From positions 1 to 64,000 of the forward strand of contig NZ_AYLO01000089.1 in the NCBI RefSeq assembly GCF_000496735.2: a stretch of 64,000 nt of DNA, read 5' to 3'. The notes under the pieces were generated by a model. The model was not told the origin of the DNA. It saw only the letters and a list, made by a program, of their open reading frames with translations, and did no database searches. This DNA comes from Methyloglobulus morosus KoM1. GTDB taxonomy: Bacteria > Pseudomonadota > Gammaproteobacteria > Methylococcales > Methylomonadaceae. This document shows positions 20,328-31,000 of this stretch, one piece after another. Positions within the stretch are counted from its first letter, which is position 1, and every line of letters starts with the position of its first letter. The translations under genes were made by a program, and so were the position numbers.

Positions 20328-21080
20328 ATGACGACTACAGAAATAGAGCGCGATGTACCAAGTAATAAGGTTGATAATAAAATAGCACTGAACAAAGCAA
20401 GTGGTGCGAAATCGATCGAAAAAATTCTTCAACCTGATGGAAATTTTACCATCATAGCAATATTTGATGACCCTTCTTCGAAAAAAGAGCCAACATCCAC
20501 CCGAAAACAGCTAAGTTTACCAACTGTGGAATCTACTGGCTCCACAACTAACAGTAAAACAGGGGATGACTCAATATCATCTTCATCCACGGCTGAAGAA
20601 TTAGTGCTACATCAGAAAATTAAAGCCATGCTGGAGGTATTAGCTTTTACTGAGGGCACTGGTAACGACTATGGAAAAATAGTTGAAGGTACTGTGATCA
20701 GTTCACCCCTTCATCCAGAACTTGTAGGTAAGAAGAACGTTTCAGTTACCGATCTTAGCCAACATCCGAACATTTTGGTTCAAGTGAATGCAAATCTCAA
20801 AAGTTCGGCTGCGGGGCGTTACCAGTTCCTTAAAAAAACATGGGATAAACTTGAAATGCCCGATTTTCAGCCAAAAAGCCAAGATATTGCAGCGGTCAAA
20901 TTGATGAAAAAACGAAAAATGATTCAGCCGTTGTTATCTGGTGATCTGCATTCGGCCGTGTTTAGGGGTTCACAGGAATGGGCTAGCTTACCTACACAAA
21001 GTGGTGGTAGCTTTTTCGGTGGACAACCAGCGCGAACCTTATCTGAAATTGAAACGAAATATAAATCATCCTTGGCATGA
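20328..21080 (+). CDS. Muramidase/lytic transglycosylase (GH104/lambda R-like) with shared N-terminal domain
   Basis: A 250-aa glycan-strand hydrolase. Residues about 95-250 hold LEVLAFTEGTGNDYGKIVEG with the likely catalytic Glu109, then SSAAGRYQFLKKTWDKL and QDIAAVKLM, the pattern of lambda endolysin-type enzymes. Residues 1-50 (ERDVPSNKVDNKIALNKASG, then GNFTIIAIFDDPS) match the N-terminus of the preceding peptidase at roughly 40 percent identity by eye. A Ser/Thr-rich linker joins the two parts. AAAGGAG lies 10 bases before the ATG. The stop overlaps the start of the next gene (ATGA), so the two are translationally coupled. As with its neighbour, no Sec signal is present. Confidence 0.88.
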   Translation: MTTTEIERDVPSNKVDNKIALNKASGAKSIEKILQPDGNFTIIAIFDDPSSKKEPTSTRKQLSLPTVESTGSTTNSKTGDDSISSSSTAEELVLHQKIKAMLEVLAFTEGTGNDYGKIVEGTVISSPLHPELVGKKNVSVTDLSQHPNILVQVNANLKSSAAGRYQFLKKTWDKLEMPDFQPKSQDIAAVKLMKKRKMIQPLLSGDLHSAVFRGSQEWASLPTQSGGSFFGGQPARTLSEIETKYKSSLA

Positions 21081-21691
21081 TAAGAATACTTGTCACAGTT
21101 AGAATGTTTCGGGTTTTTTTTACAGTGTTGTTTTTAGTTTCCCTGCTCGGTTGTCATTTCACTTCTGGACGTAGTGAAATAAGTTACGATCAGAACGAAG
21201 CACTACTAGAAGCAGTTGAAGCTGATAACTTGGAAATGGCAATTACCCTGTTAGATAAGGGTGCGGATCCCAATGCTAAGAGAAGTGAGGGGTCAAACTT
21301 GACAGTGCTTATGTTAGCAGCTAGAAATGGAAATTCACGCTTAGTTAAGGAATTGCTTACAGATGGATCTGATCCAAACATAACAGCAGCGGTTGCGGTA
21401 GGCGTGAGCCATGTTAATGAGGGTATTACGGCACTTATGTTGTCTGCAGCGAGCGGCGATGCAAAAACTATGCAGATACTACTCAATTATGGAGCAAACG
21501 CTCTGGTTAAAGATTCCACAGGGAATACGCTATTACATTACGCAGTAGAAAAACAAGGAGCAATAGATGTGGTTCGGCTCGCATTAGCGCATGGAGTGGA
21601 TCGAAATGCGAAAAACGCGCAAGGCCAGACAGCACTTGATAAAGCTAAAGCCGCTGGTAACTATGAGATTATTTCTGAATTGATGTATTGA
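21077..21691 (+). CDS. Ankyrin-repeat lipoprotein
   Basis: A 204-aa protein with a signal peptide ending in the lipobox LLGC (Cys26) and about four ankyrin repeats (ALLEAVEADNLEMAITLLDK, TVLMLAARNGNSRLVKELL, TALMLSAASGDAKTMQILLN, TLLHYAVEKQGAIDVVRLAL). It would sit on the periplasmic face of the envelope. Its ATG overlaps the stop of the muramidase gene, so it is made with the enzyme. Periplasmic ankyrin proteins are known as immunity or inhibitor partners of some secreted effectors, and the tight coupling makes self-protection from the two wall hydrolases a reasonable guess. No direct evidence distinguishes this from another adaptor role. Confidence 0.88.
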   Translation: MIRILVTVRMFRVFFTVLFLVSLLGCHFTSGRSEISYDQNEALLEAVEADNLEMAITLLDKGADPNAKRSEGSNLTVLMLAARNGNSRLVKELLTDGSDPNITAAVAVGVSHVNEGITALMLSAASGDAKTMQILLNYGANALVKDSTGNTLLHYAVEKQGAIDVVRLALAHGVDRNAKNAQGQTALDKAKAAGNYEIISELMY

Positions 21692-21875
21692 TTTATGGTT
21701 TGATTACTTAATGCTGGGCAATTTGATCATGAAAGTTTAATTTATCTCTTTGTAGAAATGTGGAGCAGCTATAGATAACCGCGAACCGAAAAATTCTATA
21801 GAAATTAAGTTCAGATATATGTTTTTAAATATTTTCAGGAAATAGTCTTTCCTTTATGAAATGGAGAATATGTAT

Positions 21876-23198
21876 ATGTTACGCTGTGTTTTGACCATAT
21901 TTATTGCTGTCTTACTTTCCTCAAATGCCTATTCTGATCAAAGTAGCTGTGATGATTCTATACCAATGCCAACGGCAACCTATAAGACCTTCCTTGATTC
22001 TTACAAAGCAGAATATTCCAAGCTAAAAGAAGAATCTAATAATTGGCAAAAAATAGCCGATCTGCTTTTTAATCTCACTCTATTTGTGACAATTCTTGGC
22101 GCAACAGTATCAGTATTACAATCCATGCCAGATACTTCATGGAAAAAATGGTTAGTTGCAATAATTGGAATATTAATAGCAATCACTACCTATTTTAAAG
22201 ATACTTTACCTGATGGTTCATTCAAAACATTTCAACAGGCTAAAAGTAAGTCAAAAGTCATTGAAGGCGAGATTGATCAGGGATTTATGCTTGCCAATAC
22301 AGAAGGGATAACAACAGATGATCTTAAGGTATATATCAGACATATTTGTGTAAAAGTCAAAGCTCTGCAAGACTTAAATTCAACACATTCCTCTGATATT
22401 CCGCATCTTTTTGATTATTTTATAAAAACAGCAAAGGCATCTCCTGACTTTCCCGATTGGGTTCTTGCGCCACAACAACAAGGTTGGATTGTATCTAAAG
22501 GGGAAGGATTATCAATAAGCGAGGCAAAAAAAAATGCTGAACGAGATGGTACTATTAAAATTTCTAACGCCATAAGAATTTTACTAGATAAGTCTTTTTC
22601 AAAGCCTATTTATAAATCTCTAGGAGAGAATATACAGAACTCATTTGTAAAAATGATCGAAGAAAAAGATGTCTTTTTCGACACCAATAAACCCTCAATT
22701 ACATACTGGATTTTGTATCGCTTCGATGAGAAAATGATTAGTGGACTCCTGAATGGAATTACTTTCCCATTATCGATATTTTCGACAGATTTAATTGCTA
22801 ACAAAAATGAAACTCTAAAAAATAAGCTTGCTGAATTTGGATTTATCGTTTCTATTAGCCCTGCGCCAAGAGGCCGTTCAAGCGAAACGAATGCAATATT
22901 TGTTGGCGAAGGCGTACCAATAAACGCAATTAAAGAAGCAGTTCGAATTTTGTTAGAGCAGGACATCCCGCTTAAGGCAATTGTATATCCCTGGAACTTT
23001 CAAAATAGCAAATTACCTGAAATTCAAAAAATTAATCATTTACAAATCGGTGGGTCTTTGATTTTTGAACAATTACCAAAACTCAAACAAAATGATTTCG
23101 ATAAACTCAAAGAAATTACATCTCAAAACGAAATGATAGAATTTTCCAGGGAAAGTACAGAAAAACTAAAAGCTGCTTTTGGTTTAAAACACTATTAA
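21876..23198 (+). CDS. Membrane protein of unknown function with LPP20-like segment
   Basis: A 440-aa protein (starting MLRCVLTIF) with a cleavable-looking signal peptide (FIAVLLSSNAYSDQ) and two predicted membrane helices at about residues 63-80 and 89-107. The following part is soluble; GWIVSKGEGLSISEAKKNAE resembles the LPP20-lipoprotein type segment, and near the end NAIFVGEGVPINAIKEAVRI looks like a small alpha/beta unit. GGAG at 21863-21866 sits 9 bases before the ATG at 21876, so I prefer this start to the two upstream ATGs. No function can be assigned. It is AT-rich like the genes on either side. Confidence 0.7.
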   Translation: MLRCVLTIFIAVLLSSNAYSDQSSCDDSIPMPTATYKTFLDSYKAEYSKLKEESNNWQKIADLLFNLTLFVTILGATVSVLQSMPDTSWKKWLVAIIGILIAITTYFKDTLPDGSFKTFQQAKSKSKVIEGEIDQGFMLANTEGITTDDLKVYIRHICVKVKALQDLNSTHSSDIPHLFDYFIKTAKASPDFPDWVLAPQQQGWIVSKGEGLSISEAKKNAERDGTIKISNAIRILLDKSFSKPIYKSLGENIQNSFVKMIEEKDVFFDTNKPSITYWILYRFDEKMISGLLNGITFPLSIFSTDLIANKNETLKNKLAEFGFIVSISPAPRGRSSETNAIFVGEGVPINAIKEAVRILLEQDIPLKAIVYPWNFQNSKLPEIQKINHLQIGGSLIFEQLPKLKQNDFDKLKEITSQNEMIEFSRESTEKLKAAFGLKHY

Positions 23199-23368
23199 AA
23201 TAATGAGTTAAATAGCTTAATTACTCTTAACTAACGATTTCGATAAAATTATTAAAAATCTTTTACCCAAAAATTTATATGATTTTCCTTTTTTAATAAA
23301 CAATTGGTAAATCTAAAACACTAATTTCCGCATTTTATAGTGGTTAACTCTTATTTGGAGACTTAAAT

Positions 23369-24682
23369 ATGAATATAACAGATACGGTTTTTTCATTTGT
23401 AACAAATAATAAATCTTTAAGCACAACATTCTTACTTTTATTTATTTCACTATGTTTTTATTTGGAGTTTTATAGCTGGTATTTGATAGTTTTAATTTTG
23501 TCTTATTTAATTGCTTTTGGTGTTGACCAACAGATGTATTTCTATGTCTTTGCTTTAGGTATGTTAACAGCTTTTGCTGAAATTATTGGAAAGTTTCGGG
23601 ATGAACCAATTAAGACGCTAAAATCTTGTTACGCTGTTTGTTATCATGTTTTTAATGGTCTAATTGCGGTATTCGCCTTAAAGTTGATGATTGTCAATGG
23701 TGTTCAACATTCAACCGAATTAGACAGAATAAAAATTATTCTAATTGCTGGATTAGGCTCTATGCTGATTATGCGTTCCAAATTATTCAACATAAAAGTT
23801 GGTGATAAGGATATTGCAGTTGGTCCTGACCAAATCATGACAGTTTTTCTAGATTTTATGGAAACTTCAATAGACAGAGTTCGATCTTTATCGAGGTTAC
23901 GCTTTGTAACTGAAAAACTTAAAGATATAGATTATGATAAAGTTTCTAAACACTGTGAAGCACTCTTAAACGCTTCTCAAGGCAATAAAGATGTTTTAAA
24001 AGAAATTAATGAAGAAATTGATAAATTGAACAAAGATAAAGATTATTCCACACAACAAAAATCATTCTTGCTGGGGTTTAGTCTTTTAAAAATGGGGGAA
24101 AATTTTGTTTCTGCAATATTTGATAAAGCTCCATCTGAATGGAAATTCCGAGCCCCAATAAAGGAAGAAACATCAATAACAGCAGAGCTAGCATCTATGT
24201 TTCAATCTAAGGAAGTTGAATGCATGGCTTATAGTTCTATGATGTGTGGCAAAGAATTTCGTTTAAGGTTGGGCTGGCAAAACCTAGAAGAAACAAAATT
24301 TAGGCAACAAGTTAATCCCGTGAAGTGCACCCTCAAAGGGTTCGAATTGGTTTTCAACAAACCCATTGAGAACGATACAATTCACGGCCATGCTAATATT
24401 GTCTCGGTAGAAAATGGAATAGTCGAGGGTGTCGTATATAAATTAGATAGGTCAGCCTTGGATTATCTCGATAAAGAGGAAATTGGTTATATCCGTAAAG
24501 AATTAACTGTAACAAATGCAGAGAATAAAGAGATTAAGATTCAAGTATATATAGCAGAATCAACTCGCGAAGGTCTAAAGCCTTCAAAAGATTATTTAGA
24601 TAAAATTTTGGATGGCGCAAGAGAGCATCAATTGAGCCAAGAATACATTACCAAAATTGAAAAAATTGAATCACTATCTTAA
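23369..24682 (+). CDS. Membrane protein fused to a gamma-glutamylcyclotransferase-like domain
   Basis: A 437-aa protein. The first 150 residues contain several hydrophobic helices (TTFLLLFISLCFYLEFY, LIVLILSYLIAFG, FYVFALGMLTAFAEIIG, GLIAVFALKLMIV, IILIAGLGSMLIM). A charged helical linker runs to about 270. The C-terminal 150 residues match the GGCT/AIG2-like fold in order: MAYSSMMCG at the place of the YGSN loop, CTLKGFELVF, HGHANIVSVENGIVEGVVYK, LDYLDKEEIGY with the conserved acidic residue, then SKDYLDKILDGAREHQLSQE and YITKI. The YGSN loop is altered (YSSM), so activity is uncertain. GGAG lies 8 bases before the ATG. The fusion to a multi-pass membrane domain is unusual. Function is unknown. 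Confidence 0.72.
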   Translation: MNITDTVFSFVTNNKSLSTTFLLLFISLCFYLEFYSWYLIVLILSYLIAFGVDQQMYFYVFALGMLTAFAEIIGKFRDEPIKTLKSCYAVCYHVFNGLIAVFALKLMIVNGVQHSTELDRIKIILIAGLGSMLIMRSKLFNIKVGDKDIAVGPDQIMTVFLDFMETSIDRVRSLSRLRFVTEKLKDIDYDKVSKHCEALLNASQGNKDVLKEINEEIDKLNKDKDYSTQQKSFLLGFSLLKMGENFVSAIFDKAPSEWKFRAPIKEETSITAELASMFQSKEVECMAYSSMMCGKEFRLRLGWQNLEETKFRQQVNPVKCTLKGFELVFNKPIENDTIHGHANIVSVENGIVEGVVYKLDRSALDYLDKEEIGYIRKELTVTNAENKEIKIQVYIAESTREGLKPSKDYLDKILDGAREHQLSQEYITKIEKIESLS

Positions 24683-25004
24683 ACTGATGAATTGTTTAAA
24701 TTGTGCGACTCAGAACTTCGGGGAACGAGGATTTTACCTACCAAGTTTACTTTTTAACATTTCATAAGGTGTTTTTCCATGATGAGCAGAGTGTGTGCAG
24801 GTCTGGGAAAATCGGGAACAGGCTATATTTTGACATCCTTTTCCCAAAATTTATAGAAATAACCCCTATTTTGACTCATTGGTTAGGAGTTTTATGGATG
24901 ATCCATTATATATGGGTAATTTTGTAAGGTCTTATTAAGTCACTATTGTCCGTAATCAACGACAACGAAATTGTATTCGCTAGTTAAGGATCAGATACTC
25001 ATAT
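24683..25004. other. Junction between the envelope cassette and the transfer module
   Basis: This 322-base gap separates two converging genes. Its left half holds a transposase C-terminal remnant on the minus strand (separate entry). The right half shows no gene. A forward frame at 24703-24927 has no ribosome-binding site and runs antisense to the remnant, so it is not called. No attachment site or tRNA was seen. Confidence 0.5.
24734..24830 (-). pseudogene. Remnant of an IS481/IS3-type transposase C-terminus
   Basis: The minus strand reads THSAHHGKTPYEMLKSKLGR and stops at 24734-24736. This resembles the extreme C-terminus of rve-type (DDE) transposases of IS481/IS3 insertion sequences, usually of the form RPHSAL-GKTPYEVL. 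The frame stays open a little further upstream but loses the family pattern, so only the tail survives. It lies just beside the end of the transfer module and suggests that insertion sequences took part in building this junction. Confidence 0.4.
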
Positions 25005-28000
25005 TCACATGGCTCTTCGCTTCACATGTTGTTGTTCAATCTTATCGTTATACGTTTGTTGATGCTTAAATTCGATCTGCTCAAGATTGTGTGCAATGAT
25101 GCGGTTTACAAGATTGATTACTTGCTGTTCTACACCGCCCATACCATAGGCACTCTTGGTTGCGAGGTCATTGAAATCTGTAAAATTTTTCATTTTGGCT
25201 ATCGCTGTTTTCTGGTCATCGGATAATTCACCTTTTCGTGCTTTTTCTGGTGTGACTGGGCTTAGGGTTGCTGGATAAGTCTGTTCGCCCTGTGCGAAAA
25301 TAGGAAAAATAGCTGTACCATTGACCAAAGTTGCGGCTTGGTGTGCTTTTTCTTTCCCTGGATTACGTCCTTCCGTCAATTCCAGGTGCAGATCGTTATC
25401 GCCAGCGATAATAATTGGCTTGTTTGGGAATTTTTCGCGCAATAATCTTGCAACATTTGGGAGATTGCCGGAATCAAAGGCGGCAATGGTTGGAAAGCCG
25501 AGTGCTTGTGATAAAGTGTCCACTGTTGCATAACCTTCGCCTATAATTATTGTGGGAGAAAGAGCGAGAGCATAAAGCCCTTGACCTCCGGCAACATGGA
25601 AGGTGTTTTGTTTTTCGCCACCTGGTGCAAACCGCTTGATGCCATTGCCTTGAATGGATTGCAAAGACCGGATATCACCGTCGCTGTCTATCGCTGGCAA
25701 CAGCAAATCCCCGGCGGTAAAAACTAATTTTTCAGGGTTGGATTTCCGCAATTTCTGTGACTCTTTGCGGTTTTTACCAATAAGGATATTAATATCTATC
25801 GGTAATTCAGTGTTAGCTTCTGGCACAACCCGCAAATTGCCCGGTCTTACTTGCTTCAGTTGTAAATAAGGATGATCGGCAGGTGCAGGCGGTGCAATTA
25901 CCAACAATCTTCTTACAGCGTGGGCAACCGCATCTTGTTTGGCCTTTAGTGCGGCTTCGCGCTCTTGTAACTTAACGGCATTATTGGCTTGCAACTGCGC
26001 TTTTTCCGTTTCGCTCAAGGTATAACCCTTCGCTTTCCATTTTAACGAATCGCCCGTTCTGTTGTTTTGGATATAACCGGCGGGGTGGCCATCGAGGTAG
26101 GCGACATAAAAGCCAGCGCGTTCCCCTGGCTTATCGCCTTCGGTTGCAATTCGGTGGGTTTGACCATCCATGATAGGATGCTCGCCCGTTATAAGGCATC
26201 CCAATGAAGCCAATGCGTCGGTAAATTCTTGTTGCGGTGTCAGTGCGGGCGTTTGTTGGTCTTCTATGTAAGCCGGCAACCACTGCGACAAGGTGCCCAT
26301 ATTCGCATTGTCACCGATATACCAGGATTTGGCATTTTTATCCCACATTGCCCCAGCTTCCTTGGCAATGTTCCGGTCAGTATAGGGTACGGCAAGGTAT
26401 TGGCGGTCTGTTTTGGTTTTATTGTCGGTTTGCGGCCATTGGCTAAATAGGCTTATATCGACATTAGCGGGAGCATACCATGACTGGATTTCGCGATCCC
26501 ACTTGGCACCCAATTCCTTAGCTTGATTTCTTTCCTGGTAAGGCACTTGAAGATAGGTTCTATTCTCAATCCTTGCTTTGTTAACGGCTTCTTCATAATC
26601 GGCTGCGGTCGCACTGGATAATAGTGACAAGTCTTTCGGTAATGTCGTAAAGATAGATTCTGTAACCTGTGTAAGATTGGCTTCTATCTCGTTTTGTTGT
26701 TGATCATGCGCTTGGTTAGCTGTTTCCTTTTGTGTTTGCATTTGCTCTTGTTCAAGACCCAACACAAACGCCTGGATTTTTTCAGCATCAGCCGCCGCCC
26801 GAAAGATTTCAAGAGGATCGTCCCTTAGCGTCTTAATCCAAGAACCCACATAAGCGGTATGTTGCTCTGGATCATGACCGATGCCTAAAGTATCGCCAAG
26901 CAACATGCTGGAGATTTCGGCGCGTAATTCTTCTGTGGCATAACCTTCACTGCCGAACGGATGCGCCAAGTCACGGTTCAACCGTGACTCATGGCCTGTC
27001 CAATGGCCGAGTTCATGAAGTGCCGTAACATAATATTTATCCGCACTGAGGAATTGGCCTTTTTCGGGCAAATAAATACTGTCGGACGATGGCCGGTAAA
27101 ATGCCCTACCACCCGCACTATGGTTTATCAATGCACCTGATGCCGATAAAATGGCTTCAGCACGCTCAATAGCATCCCAGGTTTGTTCTTTCTTCTGTAG
27201 GGGTGGCAATCCATCAATCTGATCGGCATTAAACACGGTGGCATAAAACACCCGTGGCCTTTCCAGCTTGACCGTTATCTTCACCGGATTCCCTTCGTCA
27301 TCCAATACCGTTTTGCCGTCTTCGTCTTTCTTGATGTGTTGTTCAGTAAACTTCCAATATTGGATAGTTGTCCCTTTTTCACCCCGGCGGACTTGTCCGC
27401 CCAGTTCACTGGCTTGCTTGTAAGTCATCCAGCGTTGATCGCCACGCTCCTGTGACATAAGCTGTAAGGCATTGATGCCTTTATAGCGGTTGCCGGTGAG
27501 TGGGTTAAATGGCACAAATGAGCCGGATTCCCCTGCTTCCCAAGGCCGTTGCCAGGGGGCAGTGCCTTGTTCAAGTTGCCTGATTAAGTTTTCGGCGACG
27601 GTTTCATGAAAGGCTTTCTTGTTTTCATTCATTGGCATAACCTCCTGTGGGTTATCACGGTATGATTTGAAAATGCTTACGATGTCAGTGGATGATTTGC
27701 CATTGGCTTGGGAATATATGGTTTCGGTTGTTGGTGGTTTTGGAACGCCGTATTCTTGCTCAACCGAATTGGCTTCTTGATTGCGGTTTTTCTCAATTAA
27801 ATCGACAACCGGTTTAGATTGAGTGATGCGCTCGAATGTCTCCAAGCCTTTGCCGCCTGTGGGAATAAAAACCCGTTCTTGCCAATTGATACGCTCAATG
27901 AACGCACCTTGGTCTTTCAGCACCCTTTTTTCGGCTTCGGCCAGGTAGCTGCGGCCTTTAATTTCGATGCGGTTTTCTTGGCTGACTTTTGCAGTTGAGA

Positions 28001-31000
28001 TTTCCCAGCCGTTGGACAGAATGGCCTTGTTGCCATCCTTAATGGCAATGAATAGTTCATAAGCCGTCATATTGGACAAGTTGGATTCAAGCCCCAGGTT
28101 TTTAAGCGTCTGCTTGGCTGATTTTGAACTGACAAACCGTCCCAGCAGCATTTCGCCGTCTTCGGTCTGTAGTCTGTAAATCTTTTCAGAACCCTCGACC
28201 CGATCCCAGATAGGCAGGATCACGCCGACAATCATTCTTGTGGTCTTGGTTTCCGTCTTAGGTGCTCTCGCAACTTGTGCCGTCCAAAGCTCTTCTGCTT
28301 CGGCCTCATCAATCGCCCTGGACAGGGTGACTTTCTGATAACTGTTTACGTTATTTACCGAAACTGTCCGGTAATCCCAACCCCGGTGGATCACATCGGC
28401 ATTATCGATATAGCTATGGCCGTCTTTTTTGATGGCATAAATGACACCGCGTCTTACAGATTTGCCATCAGTATTGATCCGCTCACCAATATCTTTCAAA
28501 TAGAAGACATCACCTTGATGCTTACCGTACTCCGATACAAACCATCCGCTTATATCATTTGTAAATTGCAACCGTTTATTGGCTAACCGAAGTGCTTCTG
28601 CCCAATCGTAATAATAAAGTTCAGTGGTAACGGCCAGTTCGACATAGCGCGTTTGAGCGCCAGATGCTTTGTCTTCATAAGCCACATCGTCGCGGGTTTT
28701 CTGGATGCTTACGGCTTTCAAGGTCTGCAAGCCGCTGTCATACAAGCCATGTTGCTTGGCATATTCGACAGCCTCTATCAACCTTTTCTCGAATTCATCG
28801 AATACCGCGTTTTGCTGGCCAGTTTTAAGCGACAGCAAACGGTTCAAAAACTGAGGAATGGCCGGGATTTTGGTCTCACAGAACGAACCGTTCGAATCAA
28901 ATAGATTCAAGCCCATCTGTTTGGTCACCTCCTGGAAGGACAAACCGGTCGCACCTCGGTACAGGTCGCCAAAGAAAATGTTTAACGCCGTGGTTGCATA
29001 CTCACTTTCAAGGTTGTCCGCCGCCGTAAACATACCCTGGCCGGTTGCTTCCCGTTGACCCCGCGTCAATGCACCCAACTGGTCCAGTCGCCGTGCAATG
29101 GACGATACAAAACGCTTTTGCGCTTTCAGGTTGGTCGTTGGCAAGACATAATGTGGTTCTTGGGCTTGGTTCGTCCGATGGGTGCGACCGAAGCCTTGTA
29201 CCGCCGAATCTGCCCGCCATCCCGGTTGCAAAATGTAATGGATGCGCTTACGCTTATTTTCAGCGGTATTGTCGGCATGGAAGCTGTATCCCGTGCCGCC
29301 TGCGCCTGAAAACACCAGTATTTTCTTTTTGTCGTTCTGGAAGGCCTCGGCATCCGCCCTTGATGAATGTTTGCCTCGTTTTTCTTCAACGACCTTCAAG
29401 TTGCCGTCATCATCACGAGTCTGGACAAAACGGCGGCTGCGGCCAGTGACTTCCGCCACCACATCTGTACCGAAGGAGTTTATGATGGAATCTAATGGAT
29501 TTTCAGGGACACGAATTTGATTTAACGTTTCTAACAAGGAATCACGCAAGCCAATCGCTTCACGGTCAAAAACCTGATTGCCATCTGAATCCAACACTGG
29601 CACATATATTTTATTACCGTTGTCGTCAGTGGACTCTTGATAAGCAGCGACCGGAAATCCGTTCCTAACGTAATCCATCAACATTTGGCGCGGCGTGAAA
29701 TCCAGGTCTTCTAACGCTGCATCCTGGGCAGTCGCATCAGCAATGATGCGCTCTTGAGCAGCCTCATTGGTATTGACCAACTGGATAATAGCGACATTGC
29801 CAACTTCCAGTTGTCGCCTTATGTCCTCGATGACACGGGGCGTTTGCAAGGACGTGATGACTTGGTTAAAAAAGCGTTGATGTGTTCCCCAAAACTGCGC
29901 TAATGCCGCACTTTTTGCGTTGCCGTTGCTACCCGCTTGGGTAATTTCAAGTGCCGCATCGACATTGTTTAAGACAATTTGCCAAGCCCCTGCCAATTCA
30001 TTGTAAATATCTTCCTGGAATTCAGATAACTTGTGTTCCAACCGTTCGTAACTCACGCCGTCATAAGACAGGGAACGGGCGATATACATACCCATCGCTT
30101 TCATATCGCGGCTTATCAATTCCATTGAAGCGATACCACCTTTGGAAACATCGGCAATGAAAGTATTCACATCGGCAAACGGTGTGCCTTCTCCCCATAA
30201 GCCCAAGCGGTCGGCATAGCTCAGATTGCTGATTTCTGTTGCGCCGGTTGCTGATACATACACAACCCGCGCATTGGGTAACTTGCGTTGCAAATTGATC
30301 CCTGCCAAGGCTTGCTGCGAGGGTTTTCTATTGCCGCGTTTGCCTTTTACCCCAATGGCGTTGCCCATGCTGTGCGCTTCATCAAAAGCGATCACTCCGT
30401 CAAAACCATCACCCAACCAATCTATGATCTGTTGGGCGCGGGTTTTACCCTTTGTCTGCCCCAGGTCATTGGCTTGCTTCTTTTCCCCGCCACGCAAGGT
30501 CGAATAAGTCGTAAAAAGGATGCCGTCATGCTGAGTGATTGAGTTGCCAGCCTTGGTTTTGCCTTGAAAGAATAGCTTCAAAGGATTGCCGCCGATACCT
30601 GCAAAGTCCCGTTTGGCATCTTCAATCAAGCCTTCGTTAAAGGAAACCCATACGGCTTTTTTACGTCCCTGCATCAAGTTTTCCAAAATGATGCCGGAAA
30701 TTTCCCGGCCTTTTCCTACCCCAGTCCCATCACCAATAAAAAAACCTTTCCGTGAGCCATTGGGCAATAGCTCGGAATGCGCTTGTCCGGCATAAACCAG
30801 GCATTCAAGTTGGGCAATCGACAGCAAACCGTCTTGTATAAGGTCAGCCGGTAGTTTTGGTGCATAGGTGGGTGGCGGCGGCTCTACTGCCGACATTGCC
30901 GCAGACTGCACCAGTTTTCCAGGGTGCTTTTGTGCGCCGGGAATGGTCAGCCGCTGTGGGGTGTAATTGGAAAACACGGCATCAGAGAACTCGGTGACTT

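Noticed and set aside
24703..24927. A 74-codon forward frame after the GGCT-like gene
   Set aside because: No ribosome-binding site; it lies antisense to the transposase remnant and looks non-coding.
29045..29449. A 134-codon plus-strand frame inside the giant transfer gene
   Set aside because: It is antisense to the conserved helicase motifs and is explained as a shadow of that gene.
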